A stretch of 64,000 nucleotides of DNA, taken from the NCBI GenBank assembly GCA_036172665.1, contig CM069871.1, positions 6,014,001 through 6,078,000 on the forward strand, written 5' to 3'. The notes under the pieces are model-generated. The model had not been told where the DNA came from, did not search any database, and saw nothing but the letters and a program-made list of their open reading frames with translations. Each line of letters starts with the position of its first letter. Position 1 is the first letter of the stretch. This document shows positions 22,060 through 32,029 of the stretch, one piece after another. Both the position numbers and the translations under genes were made by a program. Origin of the DNA: Prosopocoilus inquinatus (taxonomy: Eukaryota; Arthropoda; Insecta; Coleoptera; Lucanidae).

Positions 22060-22735
22060 ATTCTCCAAACGAAGAACTTGCCTTGTTATTTGTCACAATT
22101 TTAAATTTAATTGTGTCAAACGTTTTGGCGGGAGAAGAAGTTGACCATTGGACCACTGGTGGTCTTCTTCTTGGATCCTTCTTCAAAGATATTAACCGTC
22201 GCCTTTCCAAACCCTTCCTTAACTATGCCTATTACTACTTAATTCTGTCGAACATCTCTTCTTTAAGCTTTGCTGTTATTTTCTTTTTCTATTTCTATTT
22301 TTTTCATTGTTCTTATCTGGACATGTCAATAGCCATATAACGTTCTCCTCCGCGCAAGATTCCCCTTAATTGGCGAATTTATGAATTCGTTTTATTTGTA
22401 TATCAACTATTTGTGTCAGTTTTAAATTTAATTCTCAAGCGTTCTCACAGGAGAAGAGAAGAGGGAATTTGGATCTCGTTAACCATTGGATTATGAACGG
22501 TCATCTTCTTCTTGGTTCTTCAACTCTCCTGCAGAGATATTCACCATCTCTTTTCTAAACGTTTCCTTAAACATCTCTTCCTTGCGTTTTGCTTTTTCTA
22601 TTTTTTTCTTCATCGATCTTGTCCTGAACGTGTCAACTGCCATACAAAGTTCTCCTCCACGCAAGAGTCTCCCTAATAGCCGAATTTATTAAATAGTTTT
22701 ATTTGTATATCAATTACCTAACTATTAAAATATCA
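22060..22735. repeat. Two-unit tandem repeat, about 338 bp, T-rich
   Basis: TTGACCATTGGACC at 22141 corresponds to TTAACCATTGGATT at 22479. TCTCCTCCGCGCAAGA at 22345 corresponds to TCTCCTCCACGCAAGA at 22651, each followed by a GCGAATTTAT/GCCGAATTTATT and TTTTATTTGTATATCAA block. The two units are diverged. The preceding array at 21.0-21.9 kb shares the TTCTCCTCC/CTTCTTGG flavour and may be a distant relative. Confidence 0.7.
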
Positions 22736-22739
22736 TAAA

Positions 22740-23275
22740 TTTTCCTTTTTTATTCGATTTATATGCTTGGAATAAATGAAGGAAGAGAAAGAGCATTTGC
22801 TTCCTCCGCGTGTGTTTTTGGTCCTTCTTTTTTTCTATCCCTGTAAAATGTTTCTTCTTCTTATTTCTTAATTCCTATCTTATTCCTTTTTTGTGGTCTT
22901 CTTGCTGCTTGCTTTTATTTCCGCTATTGTTTTACTCCCGTTTCTCTCGCGATAAAAAAAATAATTCCACTCCGAATTTTATCGGAATCAATGAGGGCAT
23001 TAAGGCCGTATTATTATTTCCGTCAGACGTGCGAAACAATAAATTTTTGCCAGTATATGTACACGTTTGAGTTTATATTTTTGATATTATCATTTACGAC
23101 CCGTTTTATGCGACACCATAAACTTCCTAGGCCATAATAATCATTTCGGGATGATGAAATAAAAGCTATATTTTTGCATACAGGTGCATACAGCAGGGTT
23201 TTCAAGTAGTAGGTGTAAATTATTTTATTAAAAAAAAAAGAAAATAGAATCGAAAAAGTAATAAATTGCAATTTT
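22740..23275. other. AT-rich unique DNA
   Basis: No repeat or coding pattern is supported here. T-rich frames are compositional. Confidence 0.25.
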
Positions 23276-23289
23276 GATTTGATTTGATT

Positions 23290-23560
23290 TGTTAAAGCGT
23301 CTTATTCCTCGTCGCAGCTAAATGCAACCAAAACTTTACTAGATTAAAATTTAGTATCCTAAAGACGATTTTCTCTTGTTCGGTAGATGGTTTGAAATTT
23401 ATAGCCAAAGATGTGTTTGCAAAAGTTTTCTCAAGAAAGCCCGAATAGAGTCGTTGATTCCTAAAGCTTGTCAACTTCTTCTCCATCGTTGTCCATCTCC
23501 TTACAGGAATATTCTCGATAGCTTATTGAAAATATTGATAGTACTTAAATTAATAAAATA
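23290..23560. mobile_element. Fragment of a dispersed LTR-related repeat
   Basis: CTTGTTCGGTAGATGG and AGCCAAAGATG here match CTTGTTCGGTAGCTAT and AGCCAAAATTA at 29170-29210. The following stretches (GTTGTCCATCTCCTTACAG here; GTTGTCTCTCTCCTTACGA there) also match. The block preceding it (CGTCGCAGC, AAAACTTTACTAGATTAAAATTT) has a relative at 26705-26860. Upstream neighbours at 28.5-29.1 kb belong to the minus-oriented LTR family, so this is probably a decayed piece of it. Confidence 0.5.
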
Positions 23561-23989
23561 ACAATAAAAAAGTGGTTACTTTAATAAATGTGATCATAAG
23601 TAAATATACAAGAGAATACCTCTGATAGAATTTTTACAAAATATTACTCGACTCGATGCTAAAACTGTAGCACAACGAACATGATCTATAATCATCGTAA
23701 TAAGTCGAGAGACAAGGATTTCATTTCAATACAAAAGACGCCTGCTGTTGTTAGTTTTCTCAAGCTTTATTAATAGGCCTATCGACAGTAGTTTGGCTAA
23801 ATTCTTCCTGTGCTCTATTTTTATGGAAATACATTGATTTTATAAATACAATAAAAAAGAAAAAATGTGAGAAAATTAGTTTACTTTACACTGAATTAAA
23901 TAAAAGAGAAATTAAGACTTTATTTCATTTAAATTAAATAGAAATTAAAATTTTATTTAAAGAACTTTGGCAGCTACTTAAAATTAAGC

Positions 23990-24235
23990 TTTGAAATCGC
24001 GAAGGAACACATATTTCAATGGTAAATGCCAGCTCCATCTGCTGACATTAGCAGTTTTAGTTTCTCAAGGTGAAGTAAGGGGTGCAGCAAATTGTAACTC
24101 AGCTCACATTTCATTTAATACATGACATTTTATATTATGGTCAGACGTTGTTTTTGTAAGCTGGCGTCGCGAGTTTAAATGAAGGCTTTGTCTCAGACTG
24201 GGAGACTAAAAATAAGATCAGTTTTTTTTTTCTGT
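23990..24235 (+). mobile_element. LTR-family fragment in inverted orientation
   Basis: When 27430-27690 is reverse-complemented it aligns with this stretch: CAGCTCCATC, CAGCTCACATTTCATT, GTTTTTGTAAGCTGGCGTCG and CTTTGTCTCAGAC all have counterparts in order. The two therefore lie as an inverted pair about 3.2 kb apart. No primer site is left at this copy. Confidence 0.55.
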
Positions 24236-25560
24236 TAGGAATTTCAAATCTTTTCAGTGGGACATTCGACATTTTTTTAATGGCGTTCGATTGTTCGCCG
24301 AATTTACGAAAACAACGCCCTTCTGCCCTCCCCCCGTCCTCCAATAGGATTCGATCTCAAATAAAATAATAAATTAGATTTTGTCAGTTAGTTAATAAAT
24401 AATGCAGAAGCAATTCTCGTGAATGTTGAAAATGAATACGTCTGACCTTTATGACTTCTGACTGTTTCCTTGTGTTATCGCTTTCCAGACCGTACCAAGC
24501 TTAGTCGGAAATCAATTTATTCCGAGCTATATTTAACGTCCGAATAACGTTAAAACATTCCAGGGTTCCATCTATGTATATACGTATGACGCCGATTTTA
24601 TGGCACCATAATTCACATAAAATTGATTTTCTTCGTGTTAGATTAAAAATTTTAATTAACTATTGCATTTTGATTCTGATTAGAAAGCGATGTGATTGTG
24701 ATTGTGATTGTGTGAGTGTGAGTACTTTAAGAGTCTCAAGCGGGACGAGCTTGAGCTTTCTCCTCCTTAAACTTCCTGCAGAGGAAACACAATTCTAGCC
24801 ACTCTATTAACTCCCTTACACGTTCGGCTAAATCGATTAAGGTTTATTTAATCTATTACTGATATCAACTATCGGGATAATTAGATGTTGTGGTGATTTA
24901 ATCGCTCGCGCTACCGCACGTTGCATGTTCACATGGACAGGTGTAAATTAAACTTAACAGTTAAGTGAACACCCACGATACGATGTTCTTGTATATCAAG
25001 CAAGTTCTGCTCTTAATATTTGGCTTGAATGCATCGGAACAATCAAGTTTGTAACTTGCATCATACTTTAGAGAAACATCAAGAAATGAAGAAGGGTCAT
25101 TTTATTGCTAGAACCATCTAGAACTGCCTACACTCTCCCGAAGTAGACGCAGCGAAATTAGTCGTCAATTACAAAAAAAAAATAGATATTTTAAAAAGGG
25201 CCATCATCTTATGCGGAGGAGCTTTAGTTTCAATATTTTCTGGAAGCCCCAAGTCGAGAGCGATGATAACTTGAGCGAATTTTGTAAATGCGTTTTGTTT
25301 CATGGAAAAATAGTTCAATCTGCAATATTCGACGCTAGACTTGAAGAAGTTTATTGAAAAGCAACATCGATCGGAGCATCGGCGCGGTAAGTTTGTTTTC
25401 CACCGTTGCATACCGAGCTGGATATTTTGAATAATGCATGGGAACTACCGGTACGGAGAGAACGCACCGCAAAGCTTCTCTTAATACCGATGCCATGTCA
25501 CATCGCACTTGCATCATCTCCTCCTCGTTCCACCCCCAACAACACCGCATCTTACGTTAG
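24236..25560. other. Unique DNA with one small microsatellite
   Basis: A GATTGT run lies at about 24691-24722. No gene, array or terminal repeat is supported in the remainder. Confidence 0.3.
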
Positions 25561-25561
25561 A

Positions 25562-26150
25562 ACAAGCATCCCCTCATGGCTTGTTCTCTTGTTGTCTAAC
25601 ACCTCTTGTTGATTCATCTGCATGCATCCGTTAAACGCCTACCACAACAGAAAGTCACCACAACAAATAATACGAAAACTCCCTTACTACAACCAGATAC
25701 AATCAATATTGTTATTAGTAAACTTCTTCTTATGACATTTGTTGCTGGGTTATTAGTCATCCATCCCCTTATCGTTTGTTCTTTTGTTATCTAACACCTC
25801 TTGTTGATTCGTCTGCATGCATCCGTTAAACGCCCACCACAACAGAATGTCACCACAACAAATAATATGAAAACTCCCTTACTACAACCAGATACAATCA
25901 ACATTGTTATTAGTAAACTTCTTCTTATAATATTTGTTGCTGGGTTATTAGTCATTCATCCCCTTATGGCTTGTTCTTTTGTTATCTAGCACCTCTTGTT
26001 GATTCGTCTGCATGCATCTGTTAAACGCCTATCACAACAGAAAGTCTCCACAACAAATAATACGAAAACTCCCTTACTGTAACAAAAAACAAACGATATT
26101 GTTATTAGTAAACTTCCTATTTTAATATTTGTTGCTTTATTAGTCATTCC
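25562..26150. repeat. Tandem array, 195-bp unit, three copies plus a partial
   Basis: CACCTCTTGTTGATTC begins units at 25600, 25795 and 25990, exactly 195 bp apart, preceded by the tail of an earlier unit (25562-25598). Because 195 is a multiple of three, each of the first two units carries the same 62-codon frame, opening on TTG rather than ATG. Between them I count eight amino-acid changes and two silent ones, which is not the pattern of a maintained protein. The third unit breaks the frame. Confidence 0.93.
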
Positions 26151-26860
26151 GGTAATTTCGGTGCAGATCCGGAGCAGAACTTTTATTATAAAACACATAA
26201 GCTCTAAAACTTTAAAGGTAGTTTGACATCAAGCAGTTTGTGAACTTGAAATTCCCGAGTTCTGTCTTAATCCCCATCCATTAAGAGATCAACGACGCAT
26301 TAAGTGAAGATTTGCAGAATTAAATGGAGTTTCCCGTCATTGAAAGTAGTGATTATTGAAATGTAACTGCGCCGTCGCAATCACCCCCCCGAAAACTTCC
26401 GAAAAAGCTCAAATTTAAACATCCTCTCAATTACTCTGATTAAACTTTATATGCGGAAGGGTTCACTCCTCGACTTGTGTTATTGTAGGCCTGTCGTGAA
26501 TTGAATTGTATTAGAAACAGGCGCTTTCAAAATTTCGACGGTGTCTTGTGATGTATTATTTTATACTCCCGACGAATGGCTTGGAATATATAAACAGTGA
26601 AGTTAGTTCTTGCGACGATGTCAGGAATGATTTCAACCCACGTGACCTGACCAATCTGTGAGTGAATCAATTTGTGATAAACCGCAATCGAAAATTTGTT
26701 AAAAAATTTGTCTTATTCCCCGTCGCAAATTTCTTGCAATTTTTCTTCCTAATTTATTCAGTCAACTTTTCGTAGTTTGTTTTTTTCCAGAAAGGAGAAA
26801 GAATTCTTTCACAGAGCCCCCATCCAAACGCAATCGAAACTTTTCCAAATTAAAATTTGC
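26150..26860. other. Mostly unique DNA with a weak LTR-family remnant
   Basis: Bases 26705-26860 resemble 23300-23350 (CTTATTCCCCGTCGCA, and AACTTTTCCAAATTAAAATTT), apparently split by an insertion. Nothing else is recognised. Confidence 0.3.
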
Positions 26861-26861
26861 C

Positions 26862-27088
26862 ATGAGTATTCTGCACACTTTTAAAAGATTTGTTGGTCGT
26901 TAAGCAACAATTTTTTCAATTTTTAAACTCACTCAACACAGGTTTGTAATATTTTTTGTCGTGAGTCAATATCCCAAATATTGACTCACGACAAAAAATA
27001 TTACAAACCTGTGTTGAGCAAGTTTAAAAATTGAAAAAATTGTTGCTTAACGGCCAACAAATCTTTTAAAAGTGTGCAGAATTCTCAT
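26862..27088. repeat. 227-bp near-perfect palindrome
   Basis: Arms 26862-26972 and 26978-27088 pair without a gap over 111 bp around a 5-base centre (CCCAA). I find only about six mismatches, for example TCGTTAAGC against CCGTTAAGC and AAACTCACTC against AAACTTGCTC. The outer ends read GAGTATTCTGCACAC and GTGTGCAGAATTCTC. A transcript would form a long stable hairpin. The near identity of the arms implies a recent inverted duplication or ongoing arm-to-arm conversion. No target duplication or coding frame is seen. Confidence 0.95.
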
Positions 27089-27299
27089 CCCTTCCTCACT
27101 CTATCGTAAACTCACAATTGCAATCCTGTTTGAATTGTGTTTTTATTCTGAATTTTTAATAATCTTCACATTTTAACTTATCTTGTGAAACAGTGTAATT
27201 TCTTCCAAACTTATTTATTACTTTTTACTTTTATCTGAACGGCTGTAATAAGTAAAAGCATTTCTAAAAAAAAAAAGGAAAACCTACCAGCCAGGAAGA

Positions 27300-27690
27300 A
27301 AAAGAGTTGGTTCGATTTGAGCGCCAAATAATATAAAATAGTTATCAACAAGGAAACACGAGCTGTTGCACTTGTTTTTATTTACGCAATCGACAAATAT
27401 CTAGGAGTACCGTAAGGATCTGAATTCCTATCGATACAAAAAAAATAACTTTATTTTAATATTTCCGTCTGAGATAAAGCTTCGATTTAGACACGCAACG
27501 CCAGCTTACGTAAACAATACCTCATCTTAACATAATAACTCCTTTCTTATACGTATGTACCTAATGAAATATGAGCTGTAGAGTTTCCTGTCACACTAGA
27601 TAAGATAAGAGGTAAGATAACGATACAATAACAACAAAACTACTGAAGTCAACCGATGGAGCTGGAATTTTCCATCGAAGTTATGCGCTG
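27300..27690 (-). mobile_element. Minus-strand LTR fragment with primer-site remnant (module B)
   Basis: On the plus strand TTGAGCGCCA (27317-27326) is followed by AATAATATAAAATAGTTAT. Read on the minus strand this is the end of an LTR followed by TGGCGCTCAA, a decayed tRNA-Lys primer site. The minus strand also carries AATAAA 50-60 bp before the LTR end (plus-strand TTTATT at 27377). The same end sequence recurs at 28766, 34650 and 53150. The right part matches 23990-24235 in reverse. Confidence 0.6.
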
Positions 27691-27788
27691 CAGTTCGAAA
27701 AACAATGCAAATCTGATTGCAGCGCCCTCCTGGCGGAGAAAAGGGTGTTGAAAAGAGGCGGCGCGAATTCTCACGTGACCGTAGGTCT

Positions 27789-27824
27789 TATAAACGCTTG
27801 ACAGGTGAACATAAGTTCAGTTTT
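27789..27824 (+). promoter_or_regulatory. Candidate core promoter (TATA plus TCAGTTT)
   Basis: TATAAAC starts at 27789 and the initiator TCAGTTT has its A at 27819, exactly 30 bp downstream. That is canonical arthropod spacing and a full match to the TCAKTY initiator. CpG-richer DNA lies just upstream (GGCGGCGCGAATTCTCACGTGACC). The downstream sequence offers only a 22-codon frame (ATG at 27923), so any product may be spliced or non-coding. It sits next to an LTR fragment and could be transposon-derived. Confidence 0.45.
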
Positions 27825-28499
27825 TCTTTCGTACTTTTTAAAGCTCAATTTAAGCACGTGTCTTACCGTGTCAACCTTTTTTGAAATCAAGTCTCAATTT
27901 CTGTTTAATTGATTTCAGTAAATGTCCCTAAGTTTGGTACTCGCGAAGAAAAGTAAACTGCTTTTCACGGTGTGCTGTGTTTCTATTTAAACCGATCCGA
28001 AAAACAGTTTATGTTTTTCTTTTCATTGCATTTATAAAATCATTTTGTTTCCAAAAAAAAATAGGATACGGGAAGAATTTAGTCAAACAAGTATCGGTAA
28101 GCATATTAATAAAAAAAAAAAAACTAGCCAAAAGCAGAACCATTTTATTTTTTAACGATCTTAAAGTTTTCAAACGGACAAATCTTGAACAAAATAATGA
28201 ATTTATATATTCACAACTAATCTTTCAGATAACTGATGCAGCTCTTCAAATATAACACAATTTAAATGTTCATATTCGTCAACTGAACTTTTAATTTTAA
28301 GTTTTGTTAAAAAAATCAACAAGACTTCTAAGTGGTTAATTTTAGATTTAATCTTTTCCACGGACATCATTTCAAGACTTTTCCCATGGTTGCCTCTTCA
28401 AGCCTTTTCCATCATCATATTCAATTTAAAAAAAAATGTTAGACAGCGACAACCACTTTGAGTTTCTTTTCTTTATTGAATACATGCGGCCCAGCACCG

Positions 28500-29440
28500 A
28501 TGTACGAAATCACAGAATCGACACGTTGACGAGGTGATGTGTTCGTTGAGAAAAGCGCTTTGTTTGATAAGAATCCTGTTGGAATATTGAATCTTTAAAT
28601 AAATTATCGGCGAAATGTGATCCACCTCCATCCCCATCTGAGCTAGGGAATTGCGCCTACAATTGTGCTACTTACCTGTACTTCGCAAGATTGTGGAAAA
28701 GAAAAGCAACTTACAGTCTCACGACCGGTTATTCAGTGGAACGGGTTAGTTCAAGTTGAATGCCAAATAACATCAAATAGTTATAAATAAAAAAAAACAG
28801 TTATTACACTTGTTTTTATTTACATATGCGATAATCATCCGGAAGTACCTAAAAGGTTAAAAAAAGTAAGTAAGTAAGGAATTCAAATGTTCACCTGTAA
28901 ATTAACGTCAAAATTCAATGATTTAAATGAAAATGAAAACCGAAAAACGGGGCCCGTATTTCATTTACAAAACGTACAAAATGTAACGGTAAACACTCAA
29001 CTTGTATGCAATTACGTGTCCTCAAAATTGAAAGTAAGAGACAATTAGCGACCTATTAACAAAATCCAATAATTAAATTAACGTTAAATCAAACCTAGCG
29101 TTGTCCCCTATTTTACAGAAAACTCAATCTGCTCTTTTGACCAACAAGCCACCATTGGAAAAATTTTCTTGTTCGGTAGCTATTTTCAGTTAAAAGCCAA
29201 AATTATACTTTCAACGGTGTTTTCCTCGAAAAGTTGAAAGAGTGCCATTTTAGTTGCCTGAAGATCGTCAAATTTTTCCCGGTTGTTGTCTCTCTCCTTA
29301 CGAAGATTTCCTTTCCGGAATTCTTGTTGATGGTAATGAGTGAACTTGAAATTAGTGAAATAAAAGAAAATGGTAATTTTAATAAATATAAACAAAATAA
29401 TAACCAAAGACGTATATGTAATAAGTTTACAAAATAAATT
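28500..29440 (-). mobile_element. Minus-strand LTR/leader module C
   Basis: Read on the minus strand: an LTR ending at about 28766, a decayed primer site (TTGAATGCCA on plus, 28756-28765), then a leader containing the complement of CCATCTGAGCTAGGGAATT (28637-28655). The LTR part holds ACGGGGCCCGTATTT (near 28947) shared with 34812, 40246 and 53306, and AATAAA on minus near its end. The leader on minus includes ACTGTAAGTT, a splice-donor-like word also present in module G. No gag or pol frame follows. Confidence 0.6.
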
Positions 29441-30180
29441 TTTTCTAATTGAAAAAACGTTCAGATAAGAAATCAAATCTTTACATAAATATGATAGTAA
29501 TAAGGGACAGTATTGATCTATCAATCGCAGTGATTAGTTTTTCAAGCGATTTTTCAAACTGAATTGAATTTTCCTCTCGTAATCCAAAGATTAAAGATGC
29601 ACAATGGTTTTGTATAAAACGAATGAAAAAAAAAGTCTCTGTTCGGAACGGTTTTAAATACACAAACATTCATTTCGTGAGGAAAGCTTTTGCCTTCCGT
29701 TCGCGAATTTCAAACTTAGAGGAAATTACTGATTTTAATACAAAAACTGAAGTTCAATTTAAAATCACCCGGTACGAGAAAGACTCGTGTTTTTCCTGAA
29801 GCTGAATTGACGTCCGCGAGTTAACCGAGTGTTCATTCATTGTTAAACGTTTTTAACGAACTATCTCGCTTCCTCGTCTCTGTCTTTCCGTCAGGAGGCA
29901 TTTCCAACTAAACTTTTGCCCGGTAGATGGCGTGATAATATCGTTTGGCGTTGTTTTCCACAAGTTCAAACGTGCTTCCAAACTAATCCTGAGAATATTT
30001 AAGTCAGCATTTCGTAATTCAGCAGAAGATAAAACAAAAGGATTTTCACGGTATCATGTTAAATCGAAGGCGCGTAATTTGAAACAAACAGATCAGGTTA
30101 CACATCGGGAAAACACAATTACATTTTTTTTAAATAGCTTATCGTCTCCTTGAACTAGATTGAAATTTCATACTATTCGA
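29441..30180. other. AT-rich DNA with weak LTR-family similarity
   Basis: CTTTTGCCCGGTAGATGGCG near 29914 resembles the TTCGGTAGATGG word at 23375 and 29170. Otherwise no feature is supported. A 112-codon minus-strand frame (29186-29524) is AT-compositional. Confidence 0.3.
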
Positions 30181-30184
30181 TTAT

Positions 30185-30600
30185 TCCGATTGAAATTTGC
30201 GGGTTCTTACATTTGCGCACAGAAATTGCTGGTCATAAATAACTGATTAATGATTGGTTATTGTCGGATTTTGAAAAAGCATAAAAGGATGCTTTGATTT
30301 GCGCAGAGTGTCTTTTCCAGAATATAGTGTAAATCACTTCCGTTCAGTCGTTACTAAGACATCCTAGCCTGAGTGAATAACCAAAACGGCCGGACCTAAC
30401 AAAACAACGAACTTGATTCTGTGCAGTTAGCAAAACTACTGACTCGACTGTAAGTTGGTACTGCGTGGAGTTCGGATGGCAAGATACGAAGGGAAGTCAT
30501 ATAATCCAAGCCGAACAATTACAAAATCCTGGCAGTCATTTTGGAAACATTTTGCGTCTTAACGAAATTTTAAATAGTAACAATATTCAAACAATTAATC
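30185..30600 (-). mobile_element. LTR-family block (part of module C)
   Basis: GGTCATAAATAACTGATTAA near 30231 and the following GCATAAAAGGATGC, GCAGAGTGTCTTTTCCAGAA correspond to 53753-53840 and to repeated blocks at 35238-35430 and 42233-42310. The block AGCAAAACTACTGACTCGAC and CTTAACGAAATTTTAAATAG matches 53920 and 54080. It lies to the right of module C with the same order as in module G, so both are probably parts of one long LTR or LTR plus tail. Confidence 0.5.
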
Positions 30601-30601
30601 A

Positions 30602-30802
30602 ATGATTCGGCACTCGGGAAAACCAAAATTACTATTTCTTTTTTTATTAATCTTAGCTCTTTCTTTCTCTGCAGTTTTAGTCTACGTTTTTAGTTTATGG
30701 GTACTAAGGTGTTGCGAGGAAGCAGCTATTTCTTTAGAAGCAGCTGATCCGGATCCTTTGGTGAATTTTAGTTTTGCCAATTTGTCAATCTATAGTCCTT
30801 GA
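30602..30802 (+). CDS. Hypothetical small membrane protein, doubtful
   Basis: An ATG-started frame of 66 codons begins MIRHSGKPKLLFLFLLILAL. It has a basic N-terminus, one hydrophobic helix at about residues 9-35, a CC pair after it, and an acidic then polar C-terminus ending NLSIYSP. This is the layout of a signal-anchor or small single-pass membrane protein. TGA is followed at once by TAA, and AATAAA lies about 16 bp after the stop (near 30819). Against it: the base at -3 is T, no homologue is recognised, and the frame directly abuts an LTR-family block. It could be a chance frame or a transposon remnant. Confidence 0.2.
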   Translation: MIRHSGKPKLLFLFLLILALSFSAVLVYVFSLWVLRCCEEAAISLEAADPDPLVNFSFANLSIYSP

Positions 30803-31145
30803 TAAAAATATGGGCCAATAAAACAACATTATTATAAACAGTTGAGAAACGACTTCTGGCTTCATTTTTTAAAACCAGGCTATGAAAGAAAGTAATGACA
30901 GTCATCACCTCCTGCTACCCTGATCTTCGCAAGTCACTAATCTAATCGTTCTAACAGGCAAGATTTTTTTTAACTGCCAAGATATTTGTTCAGCCACCTT
31001 TAACTTTTACTTCTTCAGACAAGCGGAGGCCAGGGGATGATTCGCCTTCTAAAAACCAGCCAGCAATTCGCCTAACCTCCGCTATACACATTTCTTTTTC
31101 TTTTACAACAACTTTTGGGCAAATTACGTCATTGTCCACACTCCT

Positions 31146-31474
31146 TGTTCAAGAACTAAAAGGGGCTACTTTCAACACACACCTCTGACGTCAGTTCTTC
31201 AGCTGCAAGAACGGCCAGCTTTTGGTCATTGTTCACGTCTTCACCTAAAGGGGTTACTTCTTGACCTGTTCAACCACTCCTGAGCTATGGAATTACCTTC
31301 AATGCGGTCACTTCGGATAGACACATGCCATCCGCAATTTTCCAAGGTCGAATTGGTCCAGAACTCCGGTAGCTATACCACTGATGTGACTTGTCGTTCT
31401 TTTTCAGTTCTTTTTTTTTTCTGTCACCTTTGAGCCCTCATTCGTACGTTACAAATTGGTGGCTGCGGTGGGAT
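31146..31474 (+). mobile_element. LTR with tRNA-Leu primer site, unit 1
   Basis: A block from TGTTCAAGAAC to GTTACA (31146-31453) has the TG...CA ends of an LTR and is followed after three bases by TGGTGGCTGCGGTGGGAT (31457-31474). That is one base off the complement of the 3' end of eukaryotic tRNA-Leu(UAG), a primer used by several Gypsy-type elements. A second unit follows at 31694. No gag or pol sequence follows either unit. Confidence 0.7.
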
Positions 31475-31483
31475 AAGTTTTAT

Positions 31484-31653
31484 CATCAGACAGAGGCGGC
31501 CTTAATAGTTGCGAACAAATTTTGCGGAGTCAAGTGGGGGAAAATGTTTATCTTCTTTGCATTACAAAAAGCAGAAAATACTAAATAAATTTCAAACAAG
31601 TATGTAAACTAATTTCAAGTGACTGCTTTTTGACAAGTTTCGATTTTTAAACT
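31484..31653. repeat. Dispersed repeat, copy 1
   Basis: GAGGCGGCCTTAATAGTT, TTGCGGAG, CTTCTTTGCATTA, AATTTCAAAC and ACTAATTTCAAGTGACTGCT here match 35487-35685 in the same order and orientation. This copy lies between the two tRNA-Leu LTR units, and the other directly follows LTR-family module D. Origin unknown. Confidence 0.75.
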
Positions 31654-31693
31654 ATGTCTTTATTTGAAAGTGTGAATTCACGGACAAATTCTT

Positions 31694-32012
31694 CTTCAAG
31701 AACCAAAAGGGTTACTTTCAACACACACCTCTGACGTCAGTTCTTCAGCTGCAAGAACGGCCACCTTTTGGTCATTGTTCACGTCTTCACCTAAAGGGAT
31801 TACGTCTTGATCTGTTCAACCACTCCTTAGCTACGGAAACGATGGTCACTTCGGATGAACACATGCCATACGCAATTTTCCAAGGTCAAATTGGTCCAGA
31901 ACCCCGGTAGCTATACTACTAATGTGAGTCTGTCGTTCTTTTTTTGTTCTCTTTTCTTCTGTCACCTTTGAGCCCTCATCCTTACGTTACAAATTGGAGG
32001 CAGCGGTGGGAT
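31694..32012 (+). mobile_element. LTR with tRNA-Leu primer site, unit 2
   Basis: This block repeats unit 1 at roughly 90% identity by eye (for example CACACACCTCTGACGTCAGT, AAGAACGGCCA, CACATGCCAT and TCACCTTTGAGCCCTCAT in both). It too is followed by a primer site, TGGAGGCAGCGGTGGGAT (31995-32012). A normal element has a primer site only after its left LTR. Two LTR-primer units in direct order therefore imply a tandem duplication or two separate truncated elements. Confidence 0.7.
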
Positions 32013-32029
32013 AAGTTTTAGAAATTAAA

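Noticed and set aside
25606..25989. Two tandem 62-codon membrane-protein-like frames
   Set aside because: They open on TTG, the third unit breaks the frame, and changes between the two are eight replacement versus two silent. They are an array artefact with a period divisible by three.
27715..27735. CTCF-like site GCGCCCTCCTGGCGG
   Set aside because: One extra base relative to the consensus core; not strong enough to call.
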